From NCBI GenBank assembly GCA_001466705.2, contig LATX02000230.1, forward strand, positions 186,001 to 250,000: a DNA stretch of 64,000 bases, given 5' to 3'. Made by a program: the position numbers and the translations under genes. This document shows, piece after piece, positions 1-12,504 of the stretch; within the stretch, counting starts at the first letter, position 1; the number at the start of each line of letters is the position of its first letter. Origin of the DNA: Moniliophthora roreri. Taxonomy: Eukaryota; Basidiomycota; Agaricomycetes; Agaricales; Marasmiaceae. The notes below the pieces were generated by a model, which saw only the letters and a list, made by a program, of their open reading frames with translations, did not search any database and was not told the origin of the DNA.

Positions 1-1127
1 TCAATAACATGCTCATTATGATCAGGAAAGGCAGTCTGCCTTCCTTGTGAGGAGTAAAAACTGAATTCGATCAGAAGTACGTGAGTCATTTCAGGCTCAA
101 TCAATTGAGGGATGTATTAGGCAAACCTGTCGGCTGAAGCATTGACTATATCCGCCAAGATTTGGGTTTCCGAATTGTTCGGTTTAGCTGCTTCGAGTGA
201 TTGTTTGAGCTGGCAGGCCAGGGTCAGTCGGCATCCTCGTCCAATGAGATGGAGTGTACCTGTGCATGAAGTTCCGTATCACCGTAGACCTATTTTGAAT
301 TGACATGATTGGAGGTATGGTAATGGTATGCGGCACTCACGAGCTTGCTGATTCGATAGGGAGGCTCCTGGCTTGCCTCTGGATTCAGGAAATCAAAGTC
401 GACGTTTCGGGTGACGGCGACGCAAGCTTTAGGTACCACTACAGTCCCAACGGGGGCGTTGATTAGGCAGCCGCAAGATCCTAGACTGTGGATCACCGCC
501 GAATTACGAATTAGAGGGTTAGGGTTGCACGTCAGATTGGCGGTGAGAGGAATGTTTGGACGTCAAGGTAATCATACGTCAAAAGATGGTCTGGACTCAA
601 ACTAGATGTGCGCTCACCGAACGACAAGCATATCTCCACTCAAGCACTCTCTCACCTCTCTAACGAAGAAATCCATATTAGGTGCACCCATTCCAATGCT
701 CAGAACCGTGATCGGCGTTCCCTTGTACCGACCGGTAATGGTGAGGAATCCGCGCTCTGATTCGAGCGTGAAAGGCTTTGGAGTTTCATCGAGAAACTTG
801 GCAATAATACGAGCACGAGATGGTGAGCCGACGGTGACCTAAATAAATAAGAAGTCGAGGGTAACTCTAGGTTAAAATTGAGAGGGCGAAATCAACGCAC
901 GATTCTGTTCGCTACCTCCCCTGGTCGCAATCCAAGATGATATACTCGCAAATCTGCTGTTCGAGGGAAGTCTGAGTGTCATTTTGTGTTGATAGCGATA
1001 TTCCCAAGGATGAATGTCAGAAGCACAGATTTGAGCGTAACGATTGATTAGTCTGATCAGTGATTATTCAGATGGTCGTTGATAGAAAATCCTAAAACTT
1101 ACTAGCATCTTTCAAAGTATTCTTCAT
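1..1127 (-). CDS. Uridine phosphorylase, 3' end cut by window edge
   Basis: Nucleoside phosphorylase (PNP/UDP superfamily) that splits uridine with phosphate to uracil and ribose-1-phosphate in cytosolic pyrimidine salvage. Seven exons join in frame: 1103-1127, 901-971, 618-838, 341-485, 260-289, 127-209 and 1-60. The start ATG at 1127 opens with MKNTLKDANFPRT. Family motifs seen are RVYHLGLRPGEVANRI near the N-terminus, TVGSPSRARIIAKFLDETP, the RGFLTITGRYKG and VLSIGMGAPN phosphate/nucleoside-binding stretches, LGSCGCLINAPVGTVVVPK, and ADSFYSSQGRQ near the end of the visible part. About 211 residues are visible, so roughly the last third is missing. Every junction is GT..AG and keeps phase, with no internal stop, so the gene looks functional. 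The next gene lies over 5 kb away, so no co-regulation is evident. The family call is firm; the exact nucleoside preference is inferred. Confidence 0.88.
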
Positions 1128-2950
1128 AGTATCAGTGAGGAATAAGAGATTAATCAGATGAGGGATTGGTCGTTGCTCAATGTTGTCCGGTCAACGTCGG
1201 GGACGACCACGCTGATTACGATGATGAGTAAGCGAATATCCGGGCTCGGGCCGACTTCTGGCCGAAGCCATTTCTTTACTCTCTCCTTACCACCACCACC
1301 ACCATCTTCGTCAAACTTCGGCCATCGCTTTTTTTTTGCGCCGTTTACCAAAGCTATAGTCACCGTGATAGCAGATTATCTCAAAGACAAAATAGGTTTA
1401 GCGCCGTGTGTCCCAAATATTCCAAGAATGCCCTCTGTCCTTTTCTCGCTTGTTTCAGAGTTCCTAACAACGGCCCAAGCGTTGTGCAGAATTCAGGAAG
1501 CGGAGAAAGCATAATAACGGGAGAAGATGATCTATGGAACCGTTGACCTGCCGTTGACAGGTTGAACAAGGTTTATGCATTTATGACTTGGCTTTTTCCC
1601 AGAATGTGCTTCTCGATCACACATAGACCTCGCGTGGATTTTCCATCTTCTATACAGGGTCAGTCACCTCGGTTATCTTTTTTTTGCAGAAATCTGGCAC
1701 CCAGTAGCCACCCTTTCGGAAGGTGGACGGTATTTTGACAAATCTTCAGATACCGTCGCCTCTGGATTCCCATGGAGAGATGAAGCATTTCCACCGAAAG
1801 TCACGTCAGAGCAAGTTCTCTATGACCATGCCATGTGAGCCAACAGTCCTCTCTACAAGCAGGACCCTCGAAGCCTGGTGACCCTTACATATGTGGTTCG
1901 CTTTGTTCTTTTGTCTTTCCGACTCGCTCGTGACTTCTTTTTTTCCCGACCAGGACATGAACTGCGACAATTATCCAGTAGCTCGGAACTTTCTCGAGTT
2001 CATTGCGACAGGCGCCTGAGGTGATCGCTCAGGGACTCGTGAAGCGACTCTTTGGAGTAAACAACATGCAAAGCCAGACATGTCTATCGAATGTCGTATA
2101 TCCCAGCCAATTGCGACTCGAGGTTTCCGTTGCAACTTGCGAATCTAGCTCGATGGATTCCAATCTCAACAGCTCTCGTTCTTCCGCGCTCGGAAGAAGA
2201 CGCTCATTCCGCTTATGGACGCTGATAGGAGGCATGCTGTAGTCCTGAATTTCGTACTCTTTTTTACCATATCTTCTAAACTTTTTACCGACAATGCATG
2301 GACTCTGTCGCAAAGGCTCGCATACGCGCAAAAGGGACCATCGCGATCATTATTCTCGCAGTCATCTGGCGTCTCCAAACAAACATGGACGCTTCCCCAG
2401 ACTCGTGCTCAGATTCGGACCTTCTAGCCTTAGGACCTTTTACCGGTCATTCTGGGGGGCTGTGGCCTTTTTACCCAGTTCTCCCAGTGTTCTCCTACGC
2501 CACCAACTGCCATGCGGCTCTCGTCCGCTATGCTCCCCTCCATAAAGCAAGCTCGCCTCAGATCCCCGTCCGCCCGATATCAGATAATATCTCCTTACCG
2601 GGCCTGGTTTACTTCGTTACTCGTCGATCAAAAACTCTCTGGTAACGTTGAATCGGTCCCCGGAGACCGCTTGACTCGAGCTATCATGAAACGCCGACAC
2701 CACCGTCGCGTATCTTGCATGGGAAGATGAACGTGCCTCGACCCGCGCTTGACGAAATATGTTTACTCGTTCGTTCCGTGACCGAATCCTCGAGCATCCG
2801 CAAAGCCATTTATGAACACTTTTTCGCCGACCAGCACCCCTTGGGCCCCTCGGAGACCAACGTTCTCGGTGTGGGGGGACTTCCCTCTACCCCCGTCGTA
2901 CCCCATCTCCCCTTACGGTTCCGAGTCAGCAAGGCGCTTGTCGATTGATC

Positions 2951-3003
2951 GAAAAAAAAAAAAAGAAAAAGAAAAAAGAAAAAGAAAAAAGAAAAAGAAA
3001 AAG
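2951..3003 (+). repeat. Purine tract (A-rich with regular G)
   Basis: About 52 bases of adenine interrupted by single guanines at 5-6 bp spacing, i.e. an imperfect AAAAAG microsatellite. Pyrimidine equivalents occur nearby, for example at about 3690-3718. Confidence 0.9.
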
Positions 3004-4253
3004 TGTCAATCTCCCCTTGCTATTCCCTGAACGACAAGAAGCGCTTTGACTCGAATCAAATTGAAAACGGTATATACGCCGAGAGGCCTTCATCTGATTC
3101 GGTTCAATGACTATCAACCATCGTCGCTTCCCTGTCCACTATATCACGGAGACAGAGAGAGAGAGAGGGTCTAGGTCTGGCTATTAACTTCTCCTCCAAT
3201 CACGCGTGCCGGATACCCTTAACTGCTAACAGCGCTCCATCCCCCCCCCCGGGCTCCCAACACACGACGGACACGGGCGACATATGGATATCGATCACGG
3301 TGTGGCTCGAGGCCCACCCACCCGACCACCCCCCACACGTCATCCCCTCCCTGATGGATATATACGTTTACAGTCCTGTCCTCATTGCAACGGAAATAGT
3401 GACAATCAATCAGCCATCATTTTGCAATGTTCCCCACATATGCTCATTTTCTCAGATCCGAATGGGCTCTAGGAATCTCAGGCTCAGGAGCCCGAATATA
3501 ATCATGGCCATCATTTTTTATATTTTTTTTCCCTTTACGAAGGGATTGTCATGTATGTAATTTTATTTGTGGCTCTGTTGCCCTTTACGTGTGGGGGGTT
3601 GGACGGCTTTTTTCTTTCAGAGGCCAACCTTGACTCGTTAAACCCTTTTCGCTCGAGGGAAGAGTAAGTATAGGGTTAACGGAGACTGTCTTCTTTTTCT
3701 TTTTCTTTTTCTTTTTTCGTTTCATCAACGCGCCCACTGAACTTGTTGGTTTTTCTTCTTCTTTCCCAGATCACGGCGGGGAACCATCACCGACTGACCG
3801 ACTGATGATCGACCTGTACACAACGCGACATTATCTATCGCCTCTAATTCTCCTCCGGGGCTTCAACCACAACAGGCTCGTCGGCTTCACTTGTGGGCGT
3901 TCCGCTGGCCATACTTGTTTTTTTTTTTTTTCGGTGAGCCCCAGTTTGCCTGTCAGGTTTTTTCTCTTTTTGCATTCCAGATCCGCATGTATACTACCTG
4001 CTTGAACATTGCCTGCCTGCCTACCTGCCTTTCTTCCTTCCTTTTGAAGCGAGACGGAATATTCAATCTACCGGGTTCAGAAGCCAGCTGACCCTCTCCC
4101 CTCTCCCCCTTATCACAACCAACCCTCTTTCTCCCCTCTTCGTTAAACATAACTTTAAAAACCCCCAACCCTTGTACTTGGATTCCGGATCGCGAGTGCG
4201 AGTTCAAGTGACAGCTCGATGACGGGGTTTCACCTCGTGAAACGAAAGAACTT

Positions 4254-4268
4254 GCGCGCGCGCGCGCG
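4254..4268. repeat. (GC)n microsatellite
   Basis: Fifteen bases of alternating G and C followed by TGTATATGA. Alternating purine-pyrimidine DNA of this type can adopt Z-form, but nothing else here suggests a function. Confidence 0.85.
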
Positions 4269-6103
4269 TGTATATGACAGGTCTTGTCCTAAGGGTGGCG
4301 TTTACCGTCATAGCATTTTTTTTTTTGCCGCTGTCTGTCTATCTCGGTTTTAAAAAAACCTTGTGGGGCGGGACGTTCTATCTCTCTTTCTCTCTCGGGA
4401 TTGGAGTCGAATACTAGATTCCGAGTTGTCGTCATTGAACAGATGCGAATGCGAAATGCGATTTAGAAAAAAAAAACCTATCATTCCCTGATAGAATCAG
4501 CCGACGGGATTATGGCGGGGCTTGGGGGGTAAGTCTAATAGAGCATCCGTCCAGAGGTTGGTCACTTTTTGTTTGGAAATTTCGAGTACGTTTCTGAACG
4601 AACTTGTCAGCAGTTTCTCAGGCTTAAACTTTTTTTCTATTTCTCTTTCTCTTTCTCTATCCCCCGCCACTCCTACCAACGACGTCAATTAAGGTAAATA
4701 CCACCAAGTGGCTGTTAAACGATTAAGAATAACGATTAGATGTTTAGGTAGGTAATATGCCCTTCTGCAGTCTAGTCTGGAAGGTTAATCCATCGCGAAG
4801 AAGGGAAGAGTGGTGGGGTGGGGAAGGCAAGAGAGTTATGATTTGGATTCCCGGATCCTCGCGTTGAAAGGAAGAGGTAAGTGGCTGTAATTCGCTTCAT
4901 TCGGGATATACGGATTGGCTCGCGCGCGTTGATTCCATAACGGCGCGTCGGTTGATTAAAAGGGGGAGGAGGAGCATCATTTGATTCCATGATGATGATG
5001 GTGATGTAGGTTGCTGCCTGAGCGAGGCTAAAAGAAAGAAAGAAAAAAAAAAAAAAAAGAACATGGGATTGTCTCGTTTCATCGGTCATCGTCATCGCCA
5101 TCGCCACACATTCAACGACGGTGAACTAAAAGGAATCTAGAGTACGGAACAAAAAATTGCTGAACGACAGACTACGACAGCACGCCACAAGCACTTGCCA
5201 GGGACTGACTCTCTTTCTTTTTCTTTTTCATTTATTTCCGGTGTTCAACCATAGTCATAGTTGTATTGCTTACATGAGCCAATTCAGTCCCGCCCATTGA
5301 GTTTTTTATTTTGGTTGCTTCATTCATCAAAAAAAGTTTGTATGGCTTAGTGAATAGAATAGAGAGAGTAAAGGAAATGCTTGGAAAGACAGGTGAAATT
5401 GCAAATTCGCTCTTTTGGCGTAGATCAAAAACGATCGAATTCAAAAGTAACAAAGCTGCAAGTACCAAGTACCTTTTTTGTGTTGATTGCAAATTATTGT
5501 TAAAAAGTGTGTGTGGAGTGAAGGTTGTCAGAGTAAGTTGTCTCTACTCTACTCTTTCAAAGGGCATTCCCGCCGTTGCCGCGATACGACCCCTCGACAT
5601 GGGCAGACTTTGCCTTGTTGAAATAATTAAGCCAAATTTTATTTTATTTTATTTTTTCTTTTTGGATCTGGTCTTCGGGGCGCCGACCGGGAACGATGAT
5701 GCCTGAAACAATGTCCTTTTCCTTTTCCCTTGCCTTCCCGATTCCTCTTTCTGGGCAAAGGAAGGGACGGACGGGGACCGCGTCATTCGGAAAGAAGCCC
5801 TGTCTGGTGAGACCCCAAAAATTTGAGGCTTGCTTCCAGCCAACGCAACAAGAAATCAATCATGACATCGAATCTAGACCCAAGAGCCAGGTGGTCGGAA
5901 CTTACGTAACGGATACGAGATGGGGGAAGATGGCAATCTCCGCATAAAAGTCAATTATCCGAATAAAGCAGGGGGGGATGGGGATATGGAAAGGGAGGAG
6001 GAGCAGGAGCAGAGAGAGAGAGGGAAGAGAGAGAGGAGAGGAAGGAAAGAGAAAGAGAAAGAAAGAGAGAGAAAGAGCAGGGGAAGAGATGGATGGGTGA
6101 CTC

Positions 6104-6137
6104 GGGAATGATTTGGGAATGATTTGGAATGATTTGG
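6104..6137 (+). repeat. Short tandem repeat, 10-11 bp unit
   Basis: Three consecutive copies of (G)GGAATGATTT in the region upstream of the HMG-box gene; the third copy lacks one G. Confidence 0.85.
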
Positions 6138-6297
6138 AGATCTGGAGCTGCTAGATGCGGAAGCAAAAGGAAGGTTCTCGGGAAGATGTAACGGAGGTTG
6201 GTTCAGGAATCAGGGCAAGGCCTGGCAAGGCGGTGTTTTGGCGCAAATCCAGATTTGGACAAAAAAATAAATAAAATAAAAATAAAATAGAAAAAAA

Positions 6298-6333
6298 TGA
6301 TGGAAAATGATGGAAAATGATGGAAAATGATGG
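6298..6333 (+). repeat. Short tandem repeat, 10 bp unit
   Basis: Four near-perfect copies of TGATGGAAAA about 200 bp before the HMG-box start codon. They lie in the proximal promoter or 5' UTR and could be length-variable between strains. Confidence 0.9.
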
Positions 6334-6530
6334 GAGATTTGGAGAATTATACCTGGGATAACTCTGGAATATACTTTACCTGGTAACTCAAACGACAAGC
6401 GTGTCTGCTTGATCTCACACACACACAAAACTCGAACCAAATACAAGTTCCGCGTAACTCTTTGCATCTTTAATCCTCCGCACAGTTGCTACCGAACAGC
6501 AACCTCTCTTTCTCTCTCTCCACATCCACC

Positions 6531-8016
6531 ATGAAGTCCTTTGACCCGTACCCAACCTCTCAATCCAACGGCACCTCCACCGATGATCGCAGCTCTTCTC
6601 ATTCCCCCAGCGACGGTGATAGCTCTTCGTCCTATAATCCATTGTATGGTGATGGCTTGAATACAAAACTCGAGGGGGATCTCGACGGTGCGCAATTTGC
6701 CTCGTATTTCAATTGCTAATAATAATATTATTATATTCCTCAAAGACGATGGCAGTACAGCCTTGACTTCACAGACCCTCAACGCGGACGGCACGCCTAA
6801 AAGACCCATGAACGCTTTCATGATCTTCGCAAGGCGTAGGCGGCCTCAAGTCTCGAGCGAAAACACGTCAATGAGAACGGGCGAAATCAGTAAAATCTTG
6901 AGCAAAGAGTGGAACGCGATGCCTCCAGTGCGTACACACGTCCATTTCGGACATTGATCCTTACTTGCCCGTCCCTCTCATATACTCACGCGATCCTCGC
7001 AGTCTGAAAAGCAGTTTTATCTCGATCAAGCAAAACAGCTCAAAGACACATTCAATTCAAAATACCCAGACTATGTCTATCGTCGTCGCCCCAATAACTC
7101 TCGAAGACGAAGACGACATGATCCAACTTCCACCCAGTCCCTAAACCCATCAACTACCGAAAACGGAGATAGAGATGATGTCGGAGAATCGTCGCCCACT
7201 GCAACATATGGTGGTGCACATGATATCGACACGTCACATACGCACAAGTACCCTTCGACTTCCTCCGATTTACAATCCAGATCAACACTTGCGTTCGGTA
7301 ATGCAGGATTCCCAGACTTGCCTTCATTCGGAAGACCACACGACGCTGGCAATCGCTTGCCTTTCCTAGATCAGCAACGTTCGACTCTTCCTTCACCTCG
7401 ACTTACAGTTCCGCCACAAAATCACAATCCCATTTATTCTACAACGAGCCACAACTCTGCGTGGGATACAAAAGCTTGGGCCGATCGCTCCTTGCCACCT
7501 GCAACTTTACCACCACCCCATTCACACTCGCAGCAACAGCATCATCAGCATCATCATCATCATAGAAATTCGTTTTCGTCATCAGCTTCCAACAGCTCGT
7601 GGTCACCTACAGGTTCACATCCCCCGTCTTCGGCGCCCGGGACAGAGTCTGGCTCCTTCCCATTCCCTACGCTCAACTCTCCATTCTATCCTCCACCGCC
7701 CAATACCTCTCATTCGGCATATTCGGGCTCCGCATCACCAGCCCCACACGATGCTGAGCGGCCGTATTCTTCTCACTCACACAATAGTCATAGAAACTCG
7801 TACCCCAGTCCCAGTCCGAGTTTGAGAGATTTTCCTTCACAACCACCGTCCCGCGGAGGTGACTTGCCTCGTTCTCTTCCCGCATTGCATTCTATAACCT
7901 CTTTTACGGGCGCTGGAATCGGTGGTATAGGTGCACACTCGGGGACTAGCACACCACTTGTCGCTGATCTAGGTGGCGTGGGTGATTCATATAGCTGGGC
8001 TCGAGGTGGACCATAG
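6531..8016 (+). CDS. HMG-box transcription factor (MATA/SOX-type box)
   Basis: Sequence-specific DNA-binding regulator, nuclear. Three exons: 6531-6687, 6746-6927 and 7003-8016, giving 450 residues. The start is the ATG at 6531 in a good context (CCACCATGA). The HMG box spans about residues 69-145: TPKRPMNAFMIFARRRRPQV, then SKILSKEWNAMPP at the exon 2/3 junction, then SEKQFYLDQAKQLKDTF and SKYPDYVYRRRP, followed by a basic cluster NNSRRRRRH that probably serves as nuclear localisation signal. The remaining roughly 300 residues are Ser/Pro/His/Gln-rich and low-complexity, with a His-rich run near residues 286-301, as expected for an activation region. The KRPMNAF form is the sequence-specific class used in fungal mating and dikaryon regulators such as Prf1 and Pcc1. 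Orthology to either is not established. No mating-type homeodomain or pheromone genes are nearby. Confidence 0.87.
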
Positions 8017-8958
8017 AATCAAACTTGTTGAGATAATTGTACGCGCGGACTCTCTTCTATCTTTCTCTGTCCTACAAGAAAAAGTGTGTATTTTTGGATT
8101 TTCTTTGGCTGTATATCTACGACGCTATCTTCACTCCACCTCCGCGTATTTTTCTTCTTTTCTTCCCTTTCTTTTTTTTTTTTTTCTTCTCTTTCTCTGT
8201 CCGGCCAGCAACATATATTCTTTCTCCACCTCTTTTGGGCTCTTCGTTGACGGACGATACCTCCACATTTCCTACATTTTCATTGTATATAGTCTGACTA
8301 TCTCTCTCTCTCGTCGTCTCTTTTCTGACAGCTGCTATCCAAGTTTTCGTTTTCGTATCTTATGATATTTCGTCTCAATGATTGTATCACGTATGTGCCT
8401 AGCTTTCCTCACTCATTTCTCTCTTTCTCTTTCTCTCTCTCTCTCTCTCCCTTGTTTTTTTTCTTCTCCCTCTCGTCCTCGTTCTGTTTACCACCCGAAT
8501 CCTTTCAACCTTCGCTGTAAATTAATTTATGACACACTACTGATATACACTCGAACTCGAACTTGGAAAGAACAATAGGAAAAGAAACAAAAAAAAGTCG
8601 AAAGATTCATCCTCCCTACTTCGGACACACCGCCTCACATCCCTGACACCACTGCCACCAACCCACCAACCCACCGACCCACACTTGGTCCTCTGTACGG
8701 TACCGACAAAAACTCACACGTTGGACAGACATGGACATTTGACATTCCAATACAGCAGTGGGGACCGAGTCGGACATATCGATGCGGATGCGATGCGATG
8801 CTAGCCAAGGTCCGACACAACCGTTTCTCTATATACAACTCTATATTACAATTGGACTGATCGACAATCGACATCATCATCATAGAGTTCACAGCCTCGA
8901 TGAAGACGAAGGCTCTTGTTTTTTTTAAAACGACGACGAGGACGCGTTGGGGTTGTGT

Positions 8959-8985
8959 CCTCTCTCTCTCTCTCTCTCTCTCTCT
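8959..8985 (+). repeat. (TC)n microsatellite
   Basis: Twelve or more uninterrupted TC dinucleotides, followed by a T-rich tract. Confidence 0.9.
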
Positions 8986-9087
8986 TTTGTACCCTGTTTT
9001 TTTTTTCTTCTTTCCTTTCTCGAAGACAGTCGAGTCAAAAAGCTCTTACGCTTCTTAACCGAGCTTTCCCAAAAACAGAGGAAAAGA

Positions 9088-9111
9088 GACAGACAGACAG
9101 ACAGACAGACA
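9088..9111 (+). repeat. (GACA)n microsatellite
   Basis: Six uninterrupted GACA units. A (GGAA)n run lies 230 bp further on, at about 9343-9360. Confidence 0.9.
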
Positions 9112-11351
9112 ATTTCCCTTCCGCATCGTCAATCTGATTTGCCCTTTGGAAATTTCAATGATCGAGGAATTGATATATCATCCCTCTCGCGCGTTTTGTG
9201 GCGGGCGGGCCCAAGCGATAAGAACAACCGGGCCGCGCCTCAAAAAAAAAAAAAATCATAAAGCCAATTTCTATTTCAAAAAAACAAATGTGGGCTGAAC
9301 TTTGAGGTCATGTCATTGTGTCAATCGTTTACTAGCCCAGGGAGGAAGGAAGGAAGGAAGTAGGGGACGGAGCTCAAGGAGAGGGGCCACGAAGCCCCAC
9401 ATACCACACTGTTGGATTTGTTTTTCGAGTGGTTTGTGCGGCAAGTTGTTGTTGTTGCCTTTCCTTCCTTTTTTCGTTCTTCCAAATGTCATCGCTTGTC
9501 GTTCGTCACCTTTTCATTTCTTTCAGACAACCCCTTGTCACAATACACACATACATACACACACTACGTGTGGAAAGTGGACCCTATAATGTTATCGAGA
9601 GAGGGTAAGCTGGAGTCTAGAGTTTGGTAGAGCGGGATGCCGTTAGACTGAAACGTATGTACGCGTTTCAAACTTATGAGCGCCAACGTGAGCAAAAAAA
9701 AAAAAATCGATTATCTCTTCTTCCCGGATGCTCTCAACAGCTTTGAGTTCTCAACATGGAAACCGGCTACATTTTACGCGCGCAAAAGGGTGATACGCGC
9801 GCTTTGACAAGTTTTGCTGTTAAATGATCGTGCAATATGGGAAATTTGGAAACAAGCTTGTGGGAACCAATCAGCATTCGTCATGGGAAATAATAAGGGA
9901 CGAGTCACGGAGACGTCAGGGTATAAGGGTCAAGTGGGCGTGGACGCTGTAAATAAAAAAATAAAAAAAAAAGTAAGCCACTTGGGATGGAAGCTTCAAC
10001 GCCGTAAAGCATAACCAGAAAGGATGAAGGGGGAATGAACCGCCTATGCTCCGAGGAAGTGCAGGTTATTGGGTCCACCGCATCCATCACCGTTTTTACC
10101 ATATATGGATATGTCAAAGTCTGATCAAAGTGCGGGGTTCGCGGGGCCCGGATTGCCAGCAGAAGAGTTCTCTGAGAGAAAACCTCAGTCCAAGTGACAC
10201 GAGGGCAAAACTTTGGTCGATTAATGGTGATAGATGGATATCAAAGTTGAGTTTTGACGCAAGAAGTTGTTGTGAGAGAGTGAGCGGGGCAAAAGCTGAC
10301 ATCAGGTGAGTCGTGGTCGTCATACGCCATCGAGATGGACAATGTCGGGGATACGTTATCACTGCGTAATGGGGACGCGGGCAGTAGAGATCAATTCTCA
10401 GGAGATGTAAGTAGAGAGAAGGGGCTACGGAGGTTAAAGTGGCTTAGGTCCTAGCGGTGAGAAGAGTTGATTGACACCGAGAAAAACACCAGCTGTATGG
10501 AGCCTTCCAAGATGAGGTAACCTTGGTAAGCGGAGGCAGAAATCAAAAGAAGAACATCATCTTTCTAGTTTTCGTCTGGAATCGAGGAGCCGCAGACCGG
10601 CAGACGAACGATGAGACAAATGGGCGTACGATCAAAGTGTTTGCTGGATATTTGTATTGTTCAACAGTGATTGCGGGTGTGTGATGCATCGGAGACGTGA
10701 GAGGCATCGAAGAACTGGTTGATCCAAGGGTATACAATATGCGTGCGGTGGCGATGTTCATGATACGCTAGTGCAGCAATACCGTAGACCAGGAAACCCG
10801 GAAAGATCTGTGATCGAATAAGAAAGCTTACAGACTCCGGGGGTTGCGCGAGGAGACAGGGGTACTAGTAGGAAAGGTGTATGACATGAACTGAGAATTT
10901 TTCCGCAGCGCTTTGCAAGAATCTTGATGTAGAGGTACTAGAGGATAGCCATCGTGGAGTTCAGGCGCGCAGGGTTCGGGGTCTGTCCGGGTTCCTATCC
11001 ATTCAGTGCTGGCAACTTAGGTCATCAACTAGTATTTGCTCACCAGTAGGGATCCGCCACCAAAAATTTAACCGCGTTCTGACGACTAAGGCCTACGTTT
11101 ATTTTCCCTGAATGTGATCAGTAATGCCTTGATGGAAGACGCAAACATTGACACCTTCGCATAAGCACAGTAATGGGCGTGAGCCCAAGAGAGAAAACGA
11201 GGTAAAAGGGCGATCCGGCCAAGGTTCAGCTGAACGAGGGTCTGAGATCACCTGACCGGCTCGGTCCCAACAATTACCGGAGTACCGTACAGCCGGTGTT
11301 GCATTTTGACCGTCAACAGCTCATCTTCAACCACCACGTCGCCGATTCGCA

Positions 11352-12504
11352 ATGTCGCCAAAAGCCCATGTATCTCCAATCGTAGACTCAAGATCAGTCT
11401 TTAAGGATGATATATTCCGAGGAAAGGTCGTCTTTTGCACTGGAGGAGGGTCGGGGATTTGCAGAGGGATGACGGAAGCTGTTGTGCGCCACTTTTTTTT
11501 TCATGGTGGCCACGTTATCATCTTGATTTCCTGTAGATGCACCATGGAGCAGATGCTGCCATCTTTGGGCGAAAGTAAGCGAAGAATTCCCTCGTGACAG
11601 GGTACAAAAGTGAACGCGACACATAGACTCGACCGACTCACTCAAACCGCAAAGGAGCTTTCAGCGTCGACAGGAAGGACATGCATACCCACTCAGGGAG
11701 ATGTTAGACAGCCAAAATCTTTGAAGGAAGCAGTAGAGAAGACGATTGAAAAATTTGGTCGGATCGACTATGTCATTTGTGGTCCGTATACACCCGTTTC
11801 CTAGCTGTCATTCTCGACTGAATACAACTATATAGGCGCTGCTGGCAACTTTTTGGCACCCATCTCTGGATTGTCAGAGAATGCGTTCCGAACTGTCATG
11901 GAGATCGATACTGTCAGCTTTGTTTGGGTTTTCCGCCGTCTTTGAATACTGATCTTTAGGCTTAGATTGGATCATACAACACCGTTAAAGCGACCCTTGA
12001 ACACGTTCGAAAATCTAAAGGCTCATATATATTCGTCAGTGCCACATTGCACTATAATGGTGCGTTCCGGTGAATATTCTATTTCCGAGGAGGTCATTGA
12101 TATTCCTTTGCACAGCGACGCCCTATCAAGTTCACGTTTCTGCTGCCAAAGCTGGCGTCGATGCTCTCTCTGCTGTCCTCGCGATCGAGGAAGGTCCACA
12201 CGGTGTTCGTTCCAATGTCATAGCTCCAGGTCCTATCGCGAATACCGAAGGGATGTCACGTCTTTCCACCCAAAAACATGGCCCAGCTATGATGGTTAAC
12301 CAAGGGCCTGTCGGAAGGCTGGGGGACGTGAAAGACATAGGAAATGCGACCGTTTTCCTGTTCAGCGACGCCGCAAGCTACATCACAGGACAGATTCTTC
12401 CTGTGGACGGTGGTTGGGAGCACCTCAGAACCACGCAGCTGCCTTACCCGGAAAGTGTACTTGATGCCGAGGCAGTCAAGTCCATGATAAAAGCGAGGAT
12501 GTAG
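11352..12504 (+). CDS. Peroxisomal 2,4-dienoyl-CoA reductase-type SDR (SPS19/DECR2-like)
   Basis: NADPH-dependent short-chain dehydrogenase/reductase expected to reduce 2,4-dienoyl-CoA during beta-oxidation of unsaturated fatty acids. Six exons (11352-11483, 11537-11574, 11627-11781, 11836-11912, 11966-12059, 12116-12504) give 294 residues. The Rossmann motif reads CTGGGSGICRGMTEAV, with Cys after GI as in this subfamily. Then come HHGADAAIFGRK, GRIDYVICGAAGNF (residues ~102-114), and VHVSAAKAGVDAL with catalytic Lys177 and no SDR Tyr, as in DECR-type enzymes. The C-terminal domain includes APGPIANTEG and YITGQILPVDGGW. The last residues are KARM; the final tripeptide ARM fits the PTS1 consensus, pointing to peroxisomes. 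All introns are 49-54 nt and frame is kept. It could serve primary metabolism rather than the oxygenase cluster to its right. Confidence 0.88.

Larger units (their letters stand above)
1128..6530. other. Long gene-poor spacer upstream of two divergent genes
   Basis: No supported gene. It separates the divergent uridine phosphorylase (minus) and HMG-box (plus) genes, so it holds both promoters. The DNA is rich in homopurine/homopyrimidine tracts, poly-T runs and short simple repeats, most marked between 2.9 and 6.3 kb. Short ORFs occur in all frames but none shows a family motif or spliceable neighbours. A 115-codon plus-strand ORF (2298-2645) and a 100-codon minus ORF (2029-2331) are the longest and remain unsupported. 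Confidence 0.6.
8017..11351. other. 3' UTR and intergenic spacer, no gene seen
   Basis: The first 500-600 bases are T/C-rich and fit the HMG gene's 3' UTR. The rest holds microsatellites and many short ORFs without family motifs or consistent splice structure. I see no gene or RNA in it. Confidence 0.55.

Noticed and set aside
2029..2645. Overlapping ORFs of 100-115 codons on both strands
   Set aside because: They contradict each other, have no family features, and lie in simple-repeat-rich DNA.
11484..11536. Frameshift suspected in the SDR gene after the Rossmann motif
   Set aside because: Explained by a normal 53-nt intron (GTGCGC..GTAG) followed by a second one at 11575-11626; the joined frame is intact.
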